Origin: Verrucomicrobiaceae bacterium
Lineage (GTDB): Bacteria; Verrucomicrobiota; Verrucomicrobiia; Verrucomicrobiales; Verrucomicrobiaceae
Reading direction: 5' to 3'
NCBI GenBank assembly: GCA_027487315.1
Contig: JAIYDW010000045.1
Span: forward strand, 1 to 64,000
DNA length: 64,000 bases
Shown: piece after piece, positions 1-8,431 of the stretch
Numbering within the stretch: position 1 is the stretch's first letter
How the letters are laid out: each line of letters opens with the position of its first letter
Position numbers and translations under genes: made by a program
Notes under the pieces: generated by a model
Told to the model about the DNA's origin: nothing
Database searches by the model: none
The model's input: the letters and a program-made list of their open reading frames with translations, nothing else

Positions 1-1
1 T

Positions 2-1681
2 CACGCGTTGACGGGGAAGCCGCCGCATAAGGCGAATACAGCGTCGCTGTCGGAGTTGCGGAGGATCAAGTCGGAGAAGGTCGAGTTGGAGGATACGGGG
101 ATGGCGTTTCGGCCGAGGACGGTGGCGGTAGTGAATCGGATGCTGGCGATCTCGCCGGAGAAGCGGCAGGCGAGTTATGAGGCGGTGGTGGAGGAATTGC
201 GGATGGCGGAGCGGTTGTCCGGGGGAGTGACGCGGCTGATGGGGAGCCGGCGCCAGCGGTTTGTGCTGGTGGCGGCTGCTGCGGTGGTGATGGCGTTTGT
301 GGTGGGGTGGCTGGCGCGGAGTACGGGGGAAAGGGCGGTGAAGTCGATCAAGGTGGCGCCGGTGGTGGGGACGGGAGTGGGTGCGGGGACGGGGGTGACC
401 TTAGCGGTTGGGCAGTCGACGGTGGGGGAGCGATTTCGGCAGGGGCGAGACAAGGTGATTCAGGGTGAGGCGGAGGCGGGGCGGGAGATTTTTGAGGGGT
501 TGCTGGGGGAGGGATTGCGGCAGCCGACGCTGAGCTGGGCGCGGGTGCATTTGACGATTTGCGAGATGGAGCTGGGGGATGAGGCAGCGGTGCGGAAGGT
601 GTTGAAGCAATTGGAGGAGGAGGCCGCGGAGTCGGAGAGTGGAGCGGGAGATTTGGACGGGTTCTTCAAGTTGGTGGGGGGGCGGCTGCTTGATCATTGG
701 GGGAGCAAGTTGAAGGTGACGGAGCTGAGGTATCGGCGGGACTCGGAGGAGGTGATGGGGTATCTAATGCACGGGTTAGCGCAGTGGCATTTTGGGGATA
801 TGGAGCGGGGGCGGGAGGCGTTGCAGTTTTTCTTTGATTCGATGCCGACCTTGAGGGCGGCGGCGAGTGGTCCAGGGGCGACAGCGGAGTGGATTCCGGA
901 GTATGCGGAGGGCTTGCAGCGGCGTTACGGGCCGGATCTGGAGGTGGCGGAGATGCTGGCGAAGTTTAAGGCTTCAGGGGATGCCAATGCGGTGAAGGGG
1001 AGTTTGAAGTTGCTGGAGGAGATGGTGGCGAAGCTGAAGACGCGAGGCAGTTTGCGGGGGATGCTGGAGAAGCGGATTCAGGCGTTGAAGCGGGAGGAGT
1101 TGAAGTTGCGGTTGGTGGATCAGAAGAAGGAGATGGATGAGGAGGATGCGCGCCGGAAGCGGGAGCTGGAGCAGTTTGAAGATTTGACACGGTTGCTGCC
1201 TTCGCTGGTGCAGGGGCAGGATTACAGTCGGGCGCTGGATGTGCTGGAGAGCATGACGTTTCAGTCGCCGGAAGTGAAGGGGGCGCTGGAGACGAAGCGG
1301 TATTTGTATGGTCAGGCGCAGGCTTTTGTGAAGCAGCTGGAGGCGGATGTGAAGGCATCGCCGTGGAGGGGAACGGTGCGGAGGCTGGATGGGGCGTCGG
1401 CGGAGGGGGCGGTGACGGCGATCAACGAGGAAGAGCTGACGTTGACGGTGGATCGAGGGACGGTGCCGGTCGCGATGACGGTGGTGTCACCGCAGACGCT
1501 GGTGGAGATGGCGACGCACTATGTGGAGGGGGTGACGGATTCGACGGAGTATTACCGGCGACAGGAGCAGCTGGCGGTGTTTGCGCGGGTGACAGGGCTG
1601 GACTCGGTGGCGGCGATGATTGCGGCTCCCTTGATGGAGGAGAATCGGGCGTTTCGGATGCGGTGGCTGAAGGTACTGTGA
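2..1681 (+). CDS. C-terminal part of a membrane-anchored Ser/Thr protein kinase
   Basis: The gene enters from the left edge, so its catalytic N-terminal lobe is missing. The first ~68 residues look like the end of a Hanks-type kinase C-lobe, with the typical closing pattern MLAISPEKRQASYEAVVEEL. Residues ~84-104 form one hydrophobic transmembrane segment. The remaining ~450 residues are mostly helical with TPR-like stretches and a charged coiled-coil part (~residues 365-395), and would lie outside the cytoplasm. Such kinases are common in Planctomycetes-Verrucomicrobia and usually have unknown substrates. The gene converges on pstB. Kinase identity rests on a short C-lobe remnant, so it is good but not certain. 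Confidence 0.7.
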   Translation, partial: HALTGKPPHKANTASLSELRRIKSEKVELEDTGMAFRPRTVAVVNRMLAISPEKRQASYEAVVEELRMAERLSGGVTRLMGSRRQRFVLVAAAAVVMAFVVGWLARSTGERAVKSIKVAPVVGTGVGAGTGVTLAVGQSTVGERFRQGRDKVIQGEAEAGREIFEGLLGEGLRQPTLSWARVHLTICEMELGDEAAVRKVLKQLEEEAAESESGAGDLDGFFKLVGGRLLDHWGSKLKVTELRYRRDSEEVMGYLMHGLAQWHFGDMERGREALQFFFDSMPTLRAAASGPGATAEWIPEYAEGLQRRYGPDLEVAEMLAKFKASGDANAVKGSLKLLEEMVAKLKTRGSLRGMLEKRIQALKREELKLRLVDQKKEMDEEDARRKRELEQFEDLTRLLPSLVQGQDYSRALDVLESMTFQSPEVKGALETKRYLYGQAQAFVKQLEADVKASPWRGTVRRLDGASAEGAVTAINEEELTLTVDRGTVPVAMTVVSPQTLVEMATHYVEGVTDSTEYYRRQEQLAVFARVTGLDSVAAMIAAPLMEENRAFRMRWLKVL

Positions 1682-1711
1682 GCCGGAGTTCTGATCGGTT
1701 CTCGTCAAGTT

Positions 1712-2560
1712 TCAGCCGAAGCGGCCGGTGACGTATTCCTGGGTTAGGCGTTCGCGGGGGGTGTCGAAGAGGGACATGGTGGGGCGGTACTCGATGAGGC
1801 TGCCGAGGTAAAAGAGGGCGGTCAGGTCGGACACGCGCATGGCTTGCTGCATGTTGTGGGTGACGATGACGACGGTGAAGCGGGATCCAAGGCTGATAAT
1901 GAGTTCTTCGACTTTGGCGGTGGCAATGGGGTCGAGGGCTGAGCAGGGCTCATCCATGAGGATAATCTCGGGTTTGATGGCGATGGCGCGGGCGATGCAG
2001 AGGCGTTGCTGCTGGCCGCCGGAGAGGCCGTAGGCGCTTTGGTCGAGGCGGTCTTTGACTTCGTCCCAAAGAGCGGCGGCACGGAGGCTTTCCTCGACGA
2101 TTTCCTGGGTCTGTTTGGCGGAGACGGGGCCTTGGAGGGCGAGGCCGTAGGCGACGTTTTCGGCGATCGAGCGGGGGAAGGGATTGGATTTTTGGAAGAC
2201 CATGCCGACGCGGCGGCGTAGGGAGACGGGGTCGATGCGGGGGCTATGGATGTCTTCGTCGTCGATGAGGATGCGACCGCGGCGGATGCCGGCACCGGGG
2301 ACGCGGTCGTTCATGCGATTGAAGCAGCGCAGAAGGGTGGATTTGCCGCAACCGGAGGGGCCGATAAAGGCGGTGACCTGGTTGCGAGGGACGGTGAGGT
2401 TGATTTGTTTGAGGGTGGGGGTGTCGCCGTAGGAGAAGTCGACGTTTTCGACTTTGATGATGGGGTCGGAAGGGGTGGCGTCGAGTTGATGCGCGGGCAC
2501 CGGCCTAGCTGAGGCTGAGCTGGGCTCAGGGTTCAGGGGGGCGGGTGTGGGGGAGGACAT
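1712..2560 (-). CDS. pstB: Phosphate ABC transporter ATP-binding protein PstB
   Basis: The cytoplasmic ATPase of the high-affinity phosphate importer, normally working with PstS, PstC and PstA. Visible motifs are Walker [10 protein letters not shown], signature LSGGQQQR, Walker B IILMDEP, D-loop SALDP and the switch histidine in VTHNMQQA. I start it at the ATG giving MSSPTPAP (282 aa); an upstream ATG would add 23 residues with no ABC similarity. About 30 Pro/Ala-rich residues precede the ABC domain. No pstS, pstC or pstA lies beside it. It is the last gene of the run gspF to response regulator, 75 bases after the regulator, so it may share that transcript or have its own promoter. Confidence 0.95.
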   Translation of the reverse strand: MSSPTPAPLNPEPSSASARPVPAHQLDATPSDPIIKVENVDFSYGDTPTLKQINLTVPRNQVTAFIGPSGCGKSTLLRCFNRMNDRVPGAGIRRGRILIDDEDIHSPRIDPVSLRRRVGMVFQKSNPFPRSIAENVAYGLALQGPVSAKQTQEIVEESLRAAALWDEVKDRLDQSAYGLSGGQQQRLCIARAIAIKPEIILMDEPCSALDPIATAKVEELIISLGSRFTVVIVTHNMQQAMRVSDLTALFYLGSLIEYRPTMSLFDTPRERLTQEYVTGRFG

Positions 2561-2635
2561 GAGAGTGGTGACGACGGTGAAAGCCAATGACACGGAAATG
2601 TCACCATGCAAGTGACTTGACTGACACAAGGGGGG

Positions 2636-3247
2636 CTAGACACTGAGAAGGCCGAGGCGGATGGCTTCGGCGGTGGCTTGGGCGCGGTCGTTGACGTTGA
2701 GCTTTTGGAGGATGCGGCTGACGTGTTGTTTGACGGTGTCTTCGGCGATGCCGAGGGTGGCGGCGATTTCTTTGTTGGCGTTGCCACGCGTGACGAGAGT
2801 GAGGATCTCGAGTTCGCGGGGGGTGATGTCGGGTCGGGTGAGGCGCTCTTGGAGGCGAGCGGCGATGTCGGGGGGGAGGGTTTGGCGACCGGCGGCGACG
2901 GTGCGGATGGCTTTGAGGAGATCGGGGCGGGAGGCGGACTTTTGGAGGTAGCCAAGGGCGCCGGCGCGGAGGGCGCGATGGATTTCTTCGTCGCGGGCGA
3001 AGGTGGAGAAGATGAGGATGCGTGCGGAAGGGTGGGCGGCGAGGATTTTGAGGGTGGCTTCGATGCCACTGATGCCGGGGAGTTGGAGGTCCATGAGGAC
3101 GATGTCTGGGAGGTGGGTGGTGTAGGTGGAGAGGGCCTGCTCACCGGAATCGGCTTCGGCGACGATTTCGATGTCGGGTTCGAGGGAGAGAGAGGCGGAG
3201 AGGCCGGAGCGGACGACGAAATGGTCGTCGATGAGGAGGAGGCGCAT
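2636..3247 (-). CDS. NarL/LuxR-family response regulator
   Basis: A 203-residue two-component regulator. The receiver domain (residues ~1-120) has the acidic pair D7/D8, the phospho-acceptor D53 in LMDLQLPG and the conserved Lys in LQKSAS. The C-terminal LuxR-type helix-turn-helix (~140-200) shows TPRELEILTLV and the recognition-helix stretch IAEDTVKQHVSRIL. It lies 21 bases behind the sensor kinase gene in the same direction, so the two almost certainly form a pair. Target genes cannot be read from the sequence; the pseudopilus genes upstream and pstB downstream are the obvious candidates. Confidence 0.95.
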   Translation of the reverse strand: MRLLLIDDHFVVRSGLSASLSLEPDIEIVAEADSGEQALSTYTTHLPDIVLMDLQLPGISGIEATLKILAAHPSARILIFSTFARDEEIHRALRAGALGYLQKSASRPDLLKAIRTVAAGRQTLPPDIAARLQERLTRPDITPRELEILTLVTRGNANKEIAATLGIAEDTVKQHVSRILQKLNVNDRAQATAEAIRLGLLSV

Positions 3248-3268
3248 GAGGGATTTTGGAAAGGGTGT

Positions 3269-5326
3269 TTACGAAAGGGGGAGTGTGAGGTGGAGGGTGG
3301 TGCCTTGGGTGGGTGAGGGATGCCAGTGGACAGAGGCTTGGATTTTTTGGGCGCGCTCTTGGATGCCGATTTGGCCGAAGTGGTTTGGGGGTGAAGTGGG
3401 CGGTGAGGTGGGGAGGCCAATGCCGTTGTCTGTGATGGTGAGGTGGAGGTGGTGGTCTTTGAGGGAGGTGGTGATGTCGATCTGGGTGGCTTGGGCGTGT
3501 TTGAGGGCGTTGGTGAGGGCTTCCTGGGTGATCATGCGGAGGTGATGAACGGTGGGACCGGGGAGCGAGGGAAGGTTGGGGGCAAGGTGCCAGAGGATTT
3601 GAGGGCCGGCTTCGGTGGATTGGCGGGAGGCGAGTTCTTGAAGGGTGATGGTGAGGTCGGTGGGGGAGTCGTCTTCGGGTGAGCGGAGATCGGCGACGAG
3701 ATTGCGGGCTTCAGTTTGGATGCGGGAGACGAGGTGGAGGGAGTTGGTGAGGAGGGAGTCGGCTTTGGGTTCCAGGGGGAGGGAGCCGAGGGCGCCGAGG
3801 CGGATGGAAAGGCCGGCGAGTTCTTGTTCGAGGGTGTCGTGGAATTCGCGGGCGATGCGCTGGCGTTCTTCGAGGGCGGCGGATTTGGCGATGCGGGAGC
3901 GGAGACTTTCGGTTTGTTGGGTGACGCGACGGCGGAGGAGGGTGATCCAGATGAGAGCGGCGACGACGATGGCGGCGAGAACGGCGATGAGGCTGATGAG
4001 GCGTCCGGGGGTCCACCAGGGAGGGGCTTTCAAAATGCGAATGGAGGCGGCGTCTGGAAGGAGGAGGCGTGCAGTGGAAGGAACGACGCGGAAGCCTTGG
4101 TCGGCGCTGCTCTCGATCTGGCAGATGCCTGAGAGGGTGACGAGCGTGCCGGGGAGGTGATTTTCGGTGAAGGGACCCTGGAGGTGAGCGTTGAGGAGTT
4201 GATTGCCGTCGCGGAGTTGCCAGTCGGTGCCATTGGGAGTGCGGGTCTGGGTGGTGACTTGGGCGGTTAGAGTGACGAGGTCGGAGTCGAGAGAGCTGGG
4301 GTTGAGATCGGAGTTGGGTGGGGTGGATTTGGTGAGTTCGGAGAGACGGGTAGGGAGGGGAGAGGGGGCTGGACCGGGGGAGGAGGTGAGGATGAGGGCA
4401 TCGCGCAGCCGGGCGCTGAAGCCGCTCATTTCGGGGAAGCCGACGAGGTCGAGGAGGTCGCCCGGGCGGAGGGGTTCGGAGGGTGAAAGGGTGAGGCGTG
4501 CGGCGAAGGCGATGGGTGGGTCTTGGGAGAGGTCGCGGAGGAAGAGTTGGCCATCGGGGAGGGCGGCGAGGAGTTGGCCTTTGAGGCGGGCGCGGCGGAG
4601 GTGGGGACTGGCGTCCTGGGTGGGGCGGAAGCGGAGGAGGTTGAGGGGTGAAGTGGGGGTGATTTCAGCGGGAGGAACGGGAGAAGAGAGGATGTGGATG
4701 TCTGACCCGCTGTTGATGAGGAGGTGGGGTTGGACGAGCTGGCGGCGGTCGTTGATGCCACCGGCGGCGAGGCCTTGGATTTCGACGAGGGTGTCGTCCC
4801 TGTAGGTGGGGGAAGAGAGTGAAGCATTGAGGCGGACGTCGAGGAGTTGCTGGCCGAGGGCGATGGTGAAGCGAGTGTGTTCGTCGTCGGAGGCGGAGGT
4901 GCTGCGGATGACGCCGCGGATGCGGACGAGTTGGTAGTGAAAGCGGCCGGAGTTGAGGTCTTCATAGGTGGCATCCTGGGCGGGAGGTGGCGAGCCGTGG
5001 GAGAGGACTTCAACTTGGGTGGCGTTGATGCCGGTGAGGTAGAGGCCTTTGAAGGTGGTGCCGCGGACGTGGACGAGGTCGCCGATGAGAAGGTCAGTGA
5101 CGCGGGATTGAGTGCGGAAGAAGGTGCCGGCTTCGGAGTCTTGGATGAAGACGGTGGAGGGGTAGGCGATGTGGGCGACGCGAGCTTGGAGGTCGACGGG
5201 GAGTTCTTGTTCGGATTGGTCGAGAGGAAGGGAACGGACTGCGGAGGTGGAAGCGAGAGGTGTTTGAGCGAGGGCGGTGCTGGTGAGCGCCAGGATGAAG
5301 AGAAGGTGGATGAGCGGCGAAGGCAT
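3269..5326 (-). CDS. Sensor histidine kinase, HisKA_3 type, with periplasmic OB-like domains
   Basis: 685 residues. A signal peptide (residues 1-20, ending TALAQ) is followed by a ~420-residue extracytoplasmic region with repeated beta-rich, OB-fold-like segments, then one transmembrane helix (~441-463). The cytoplasmic part has the dimerisation/phospho-acceptor motif REFHDTLEQE with H496, an N-box QEALTNALKHA (~601) and a G1 box DNGIG (~633). This is the NarX/DesK-like kinase class that pairs with NarL regulators, which fits the next gene. It follows gspK by 34 bases, so it is probably co-transcribed with the type II secretion genes. The signal sensed is unknown. Confidence 0.92.
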   Translation of the reverse strand: MPSPLIHLLFILALTSTALAQTPLASTSAVRSLPLDQSEQELPVDLQARVAHIAYPSTVFIQDSEAGTFFRTQSRVTDLLIGDLVHVRGTTFKGLYLTGINATQVEVLSHGSPPPAQDATYEDLNSGRFHYQLVRIRGVIRSTSASDDEHTRFTIALGQQLLDVRLNASLSSPTYRDDTLVEIQGLAAGGINDRRQLVQPHLLINSGSDIHILSSPVPPAEITPTSPLNLLRFRPTQDASPHLRRARLKGQLLAALPDGQLFLRDLSQDPPIAFAARLTLSPSEPLRPGDLLDLVGFPEMSGFSARLRDALILTSSPGPAPSPLPTRLSELTKSTPPNSDLNPSSLDSDLVTLTAQVTTQTRTPNGTDWQLRDGNQLLNAHLQGPFTENHLPGTLVTLSGICQIESSADQGFRVVPSTARLLLPDAASIRILKAPPWWTPGRLISLIAVLAAIVVAALIWITLLRRRVTQQTESLRSRIAKSAALEERQRIAREFHDTLEQELAGLSIRLGALGSLPLEPKADSLLTNSLHLVSRIQTEARNLVADLRSPEDDSPTDLTITLQELASRQSTEAGPQILWHLAPNLPSLPGPTVHHLRMITQEALTNALKHAQATQIDITTSLKDHHLHLTITDNGIGLPTSPPTSPPNHFGQIGIQERAQKIQASVHWHPSPTQGTTLHLTLPLS

Positions 5327-5360
5327 TACGGATTGTGGAATGCGGACTGCGGGGCGCTGG

Positions 5361-6308
5361 CTATTCTTCGAGTCGGGCGAGGTAGGTCAAGGAGCGGTCT
5401 TCGCCGCGGCGGACAATGACGATGATTTGAGCGCGCTTTTCACCGACGTAGCCGGTGCTGGTGATGCGGCGCACGGCGTCTTCGCTGGTGAGGGTGGCGC
5501 GGAGGGCGGCGGCGCGGTCGCCATCGATGCCGAGGAGGCGGAAGGCTTCGCTGTCGGAGATGCGCTGGTCGTCTTCGGTGCCTGCAATGCCGTCGCCGCC
5601 GTCACGGCGTGAGATGAAGTTGTCGACGTCGCCTTCATTGGAGCCGGAGACGGCCATCAAGACATCTTTGAAGGCGGTGCGGAGGTCAATGACGCCATCG
5701 CCATAGACGGAGAAGTATTCGCGCCAGTCGGGTTTGAGTCGGTCAACGACATTCATGCCGCGGACGAGGAGCATTTCGTCGACGTTGATGAAGCCGAGTT
5801 GGCGGGGCATGTCATAGATGCCGAGGGATTCGTAATAGCCGGATTCGGCACCGTTGGGGCGGGGTTCGTTATCGTTGTCCATCCAGTCGGCAAGGGATTC
5901 GACAGCGACGGAGGCTTGCTCGGCAGTGAGGCCCCAGTAGACGAAGAGGTTAGAGACGGACTCGCTGAGACGAGAGTCGACGAGGAAATTGATGGGGATG
6001 CGGGCGCCTTCGTAGTTGATGACGACATCGAAGCCGCTGTCGGTGCCAATTTTTTGTTTGAGGCAGGTGTCGCCGCGGCGGGTGGAGGGATGAAGGCCGA
6101 CGGCGAGGCCGCTTTCGGCGAGGTAGAAGGCGCGGAATTCGGCGTTGGCGAGGGTGGCTTCGGAGACGGAATAGCCGATGTATTCGACGACGCCCATGAC
6201 GGTGAGGGACATGAAGAGGATGGCCCAAATCATGAGCATGAGGGCGGAGGCGCGGGAACGTTTGGGACTTGCGGCCTTCGGCTTATGGATTGCGGATGGA
6301 GGTGTCAT
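5361..6308 (-). CDS. gspK: Minor pseudopilin GspK-like protein
   Basis: 315 residues. GspK caps the tip of the type II secretion pseudopilus. A basic N-terminal leader (to ~residue 20) precedes the hydrophobic helix ALMLMIWAILFMSL, which lacks the usual Glu at position 5, as is normal for GspK. The middle part carries the GspK hallmark pattern DWMDND...GAESGYY. The ATG overlaps the gspJ stop by four bases (ATGA), indicating translational coupling. It is followed by the sensor kinase gene. The family is clear; the exact start is less so. Confidence 0.88.
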   Translation of the reverse strand: MTPPSAIHKPKAASPKRSRASALMLMIWAILFMSLTVMGVVEYIGYSVSEATLANAEFRAFYLAESGLAVGLHPSTRRGDTCLKQKIGTDSGFDVVINYEGARIPINFLVDSRLSESVSNLFVYWGLTAEQASVAVESLADWMDNDNEPRPNGAESGYYESLGIYDMPRQLGFINVDEMLLVRGMNVVDRLKPDWREYFSVYGDGVIDLRTAFKDVLMAVSGSNEGDVDNFISRRDGGDGIAGTEDDQRISDSEAFRLLGIDGDRAAALRATLTSEDAVRRITSTGYVGEKRAQIIVIVRRGEDRSLTYLARLEE

Positions 6309-7270
6309 CGGGAGCCTCCTTGAGGGGTTGGAGTTGAGCCGGTGTTACCGCCTTGGCCGCCACCGCCGCCACCTTGGCCGCGGCCTCCTCCGCCACCACC
6401 CCCGCCTTGAGGTGCTGCTGCCGCGGGAGGTGCGGCTGCGGTTGGAGGTGTGCTTGTGGTGGGGGTGCCGGTGCCTTTGGTGATGGCGATGACTGGGACA
6501 CTGAAGACCATGCGGATGGGGTTGACGCGGTCGCGCATGAGGAGTTGGATTTCGATGAGGTCAGGCCACGTGGATTTGCTCCATTCTTCAAGCCAGGTTT
6601 CGTCTTTGAGTTGATAGAAGCGCCATTTGAGGGTGGAGACTTCGGGGAGAAGTGGCATCCAGGTGCGGCCCTGGTCGTCTTGGGCGAGGACGCCGTCGAG
6701 TTCTTGATTTTGGGCGACGCCACTGCTGTCGTCAGTGGGTGGGATGAGGTCTTCTCTGGAGATGGAGAGGCTGTACAGCGGGGCGCCTGCTTCATCGACC
6801 CGAGCGGCGGCGTCGGGGCGAAGGGCGATGGTGGTGGGGCTGTAGGAGATGGGTTTGATGCCGAAGCCGAAGGTGTTGGGGGCGCCGGTGATGAGGAGTT
6901 CTTGTTGATCGGTGGCGTTGGCGTCTGGGAGAGTCAGGGTGAGTGTGGCGGTGCTGGGGAGACTACTGAAGGTTTTGCGGAGGCCATCAAGCAAGCGGTT
7001 GATGGAATCGGTCTCGCGCTGAAGTTGTTCGATCTGAGAAGCGGCGCGGACGGAGCCCTGGATGATGGCGAAGAGCGTGCCGGTCATCATGGAGAGGATG
7101 GTCAGGGCGACGACGACTTCGATGAGGGTGAAGGCGGGGAGGGGGCTCGCTTTGCGAGCGGAGATAGGAGATGGGAGATGGGAGATGGGGGTGCGGGAGC
7201 GCAGGGTCCAAAAGGAGGCAGGCGTTCCGACGGACGCTGAGGATTTTGGGACTGTGGGTGAAGGGATCAT
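6305..7270 (-). CDS. gspJ: Minor pseudopilin GspJ-like protein with repeat-containing leader
   Basis: 321 residues. A prepilin signal is present, AFTLIEVVVALTILSM, with cleavage expected after A46 and Glu at +5. The leader is unusually long (46 residues). It contains the peptide PISHLPSPISARKAS, encoded by a hairpin plus four 7-base repeats (7145-7189). No start codon lies between the repeats and the mature pilin, so translation must run through them. The middle has GspJ-like beta structure. The last ~50 residues are Gly/Pro/Thr-rich, with runs of glycine that look disordered. It overlaps gspK by four bases and follows gspI by 15. Ala rather than Gly sits at the -1 cleavage position. Confidence 0.85.
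   Translation of the reverse strand: MIPSPTVPKSSASVGTPASFWTLRSRTPISHLPSPISARKASPLPAFTLIEVVVALTILSMMTGTLFAIIQGSVRAASQIEQLQRETDSINRLLDGLRKTFSSLPSTATLTLTLPDANATDQQELLITGAPNTFGFGIKPISYSPTTIALRPDAAARVDEAGAPLYSLSISREDLIPPTDDSSGVAQNQELDGVLAQDDQGRTWMPLLPEVSTLKWRFYQLKDETWLEEWSKSTWPDLIEIQLLMRDRVNPIRMVFSVPVIAITKGTGTPTTSTPPTAAAPPAAAAPQGGGGGGGGRGQGGGGGGQGGNTGSTPTPQGGSR
7145..7189. repeat. Hairpin plus (AGATGGG)4 heptamer repeat inside gspJ
   Basis: A 6-bp inverted repeat GCTCGC/GCGAGC with a TTT loop (7145-7159) is followed by four 7-base units (7162-7189: AGATAGG then three AGATGGG). It lies in the leader-coding part of gspJ and recurs in the same position in gspI. Confidence 0.9.
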
Positions 7271-7285
7271 TTGTGGCCGGTGAAG

Positions 7286-7723
7286 TCAGCGTTGTTCGGG
7301 TTTGTAGACGTAGAGGCTGACGTTGTCGGTGCGTTCTTCGGTGCCGAAGGTGTAGGAGGCGATGACTTGGAGGTCGTAGAGGTCGGCGAGGGTTTCACCG
7401 CGCTGGGTTTTGATGCCGAGTTTTTCCATTTTGCTGGTGTAGGTGACGCCGAGGTTGGGGTCGGTGTAACTGGTGCTCATGTCGGCGAGAGGTTTTTTGC
7501 GGAGTTCTTCGATGAAGGAGCGCATGCCGATTTGAATGGCGTTTTCGCGGTTGAGGATGTTTGAGACTTCGACCGAGGAGCTGAGGGATTTGGCGAGGCC
7601 GAGGACGGCGATGGCAAAGATGGAAAGGGCGATGATGAGTTCGATGAGGATGTAGGCGCCGCTCGCTGAGCGAGCGAAGATGGGAGATGGAAGATGGGAG
7701 ATGGGGGACTGAGGTGCGTTCAT
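7286..7723 (-). CDS. gspI: Minor pseudopilin GspI-like protein with repeat-containing leader
   Basis: 145 residues. The prepilin helix YILIELIIALSIFAIAVLGL has Glu at +5 if cleavage follows A23. The leader contains SPISHLPSPIFARSAS, almost the same peptide as in GspJ. It is encoded by a hairpin (GCTCGCT/AGCGAGC, 7661-7675) and four 7-base units (7678-7705). The start ATG is upstream of the repeats and there is no ATG, GTG or TTG after them before the mature pilin. Length and the C-terminal beta strands fit GspI, a minor tip pseudopilin. It begins 9 bases after the gspH stop. Confidence 0.83.
   Translation of the reverse strand: MNAPQSPISHLPSPIFARSASGAYILIELIIALSIFAIAVLGLAKSLSSSVEVSNILNRENAIQIGMRSFIEELRKKPLADMSTSYTDPNLGVTYTSKMEKLGIKTQRGETLADLYDLQVIASYTFGTEERTDNVSLYVYKPEQR
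7661..7705. repeat. Hairpin plus (AGATGGG)4 heptamer repeat inside gspI
   Basis: An inverted repeat GCTCGCT/AGCGAGC (7661-7675) is followed by four 7-base units at 7678-7705, one with a single change (AGATGGA). It has the same layout and total length as the copy in gspJ. Confidence 0.9.
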
Positions 7724-7732
7724 GGGACTTCG

Positions 7733-8431
7733 TTATTTGAGGTCGATGACTTCGCGGGTGATGTCGGCGGTGAGGGCGCTGAATTCGATGTGGAAGGAGG
7801 CGGTTTCGCGCTGGATGTCGATGGAGAGAGGCTGGCAGATGCCGGAGGGTTGAAAGACCCAGAGTTTCACCAACTCGCCTTCGATGGCGGTGGGTTGGAC
7901 TTCGTGCCAATACTGGAGGGTGTAGGTGGTGTTGGCGGGAAGGGTGTAGTCATCATGCCATTGGTTGTCGAGTTTGGGAGGTGGTGGAGCGAGGGGAAGG
8001 GCGGTGGAGGGTTTGGCGTTGTTGACTTCGGAGTCGGGGTCGTCCTGGGTGTCGTCGTCCCGAATGCCTTGGATGCCGGCTTCATCGGCGGCGATGAATT
8101 CGTTGAGTTCGGCGAGTTGGAGGTAGGGATTGAAGTGACGGGAAGCGTTGAAGCCGGTGCTATGGAAGGCGATTTGGTAGGGTCGCTTTTCCTGCATGGC
8201 GCGGAGGCGGGCCTCCTTGGCCATGCGAACGAGAGCGATGACGGGTTCGCGGGCGACTTGCTCATCCCGGAAGCCTTGGAAAGAGGGGATGGCGGCGGCA
8301 GTGAGGATGGCGACGATCGTCACGGCGATGACGATCTCGACCAGGGTGAAGGCTTGACGAAGGCGACTAAGAGAGGGCGGGTGCAAGCCAGCGGCTTGCA
8401 CCACGCGGGGAGCACTGGAGGTGCAGGTCAT
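7733..8431 (-). CDS. gspH: Minor pseudopilin GspH-like protein
   Basis: 232 residues from the ATG that overlaps the gspG stop (ATGA); a start 21 bases upstream is also open. The prepilin motif AFTLVEIVIAVTIVAIL follows a 27-residue leader with Ala at -1. The leader sequence VVQAAGLHP is encoded by a perfect 9-bp hairpin (8381-8401) that looks like a REP element. The rest shows a GspH/FimT-like beta-rich body with the helix REPVIALVRMAKEARLRAMQ. It sits between gspG and gspI, as in classical type II secretion operons. Confidence 0.82.
   Translation of the reverse strand: MTCTSSAPRVVQAAGLHPPSLSRLRQAFTLVEIVIAVTIVAILTAAAIPSFQGFRDEQVAREPVIALVRMAKEARLRAMQEKRPYQIAFHSTGFNASRHFNPYLQLAELNEFIAADEAGIQGIRDDDTQDDPDSEVNNAKPSTALPLAPPPPKLDNQWHDDYTLPANTTYTLQYWHEVQPTAIEGELVKLWVFQPSGICQPLSIDIQRETASFHIEFSALTADITREVIDLK
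8381..8401. repeat. REP-like perfect hairpin inside gspH
   Basis: The 9-bp arms GTGCAAGCC and GGCTTGCAC are perfectly complementary around a 3-base loop AGC. The element is translated as part of the GspH leader, upstream of the pilin cleavage site. Confidence 0.8.

Noticed and set aside
2586-2636. Possible Pho box upstream of pstB
   Set aside because: TGTCA words occur on the minus strand, but spacing is irregular (34 bases between the two best) and they do not form the paired 11-base pattern of a PhoB site.
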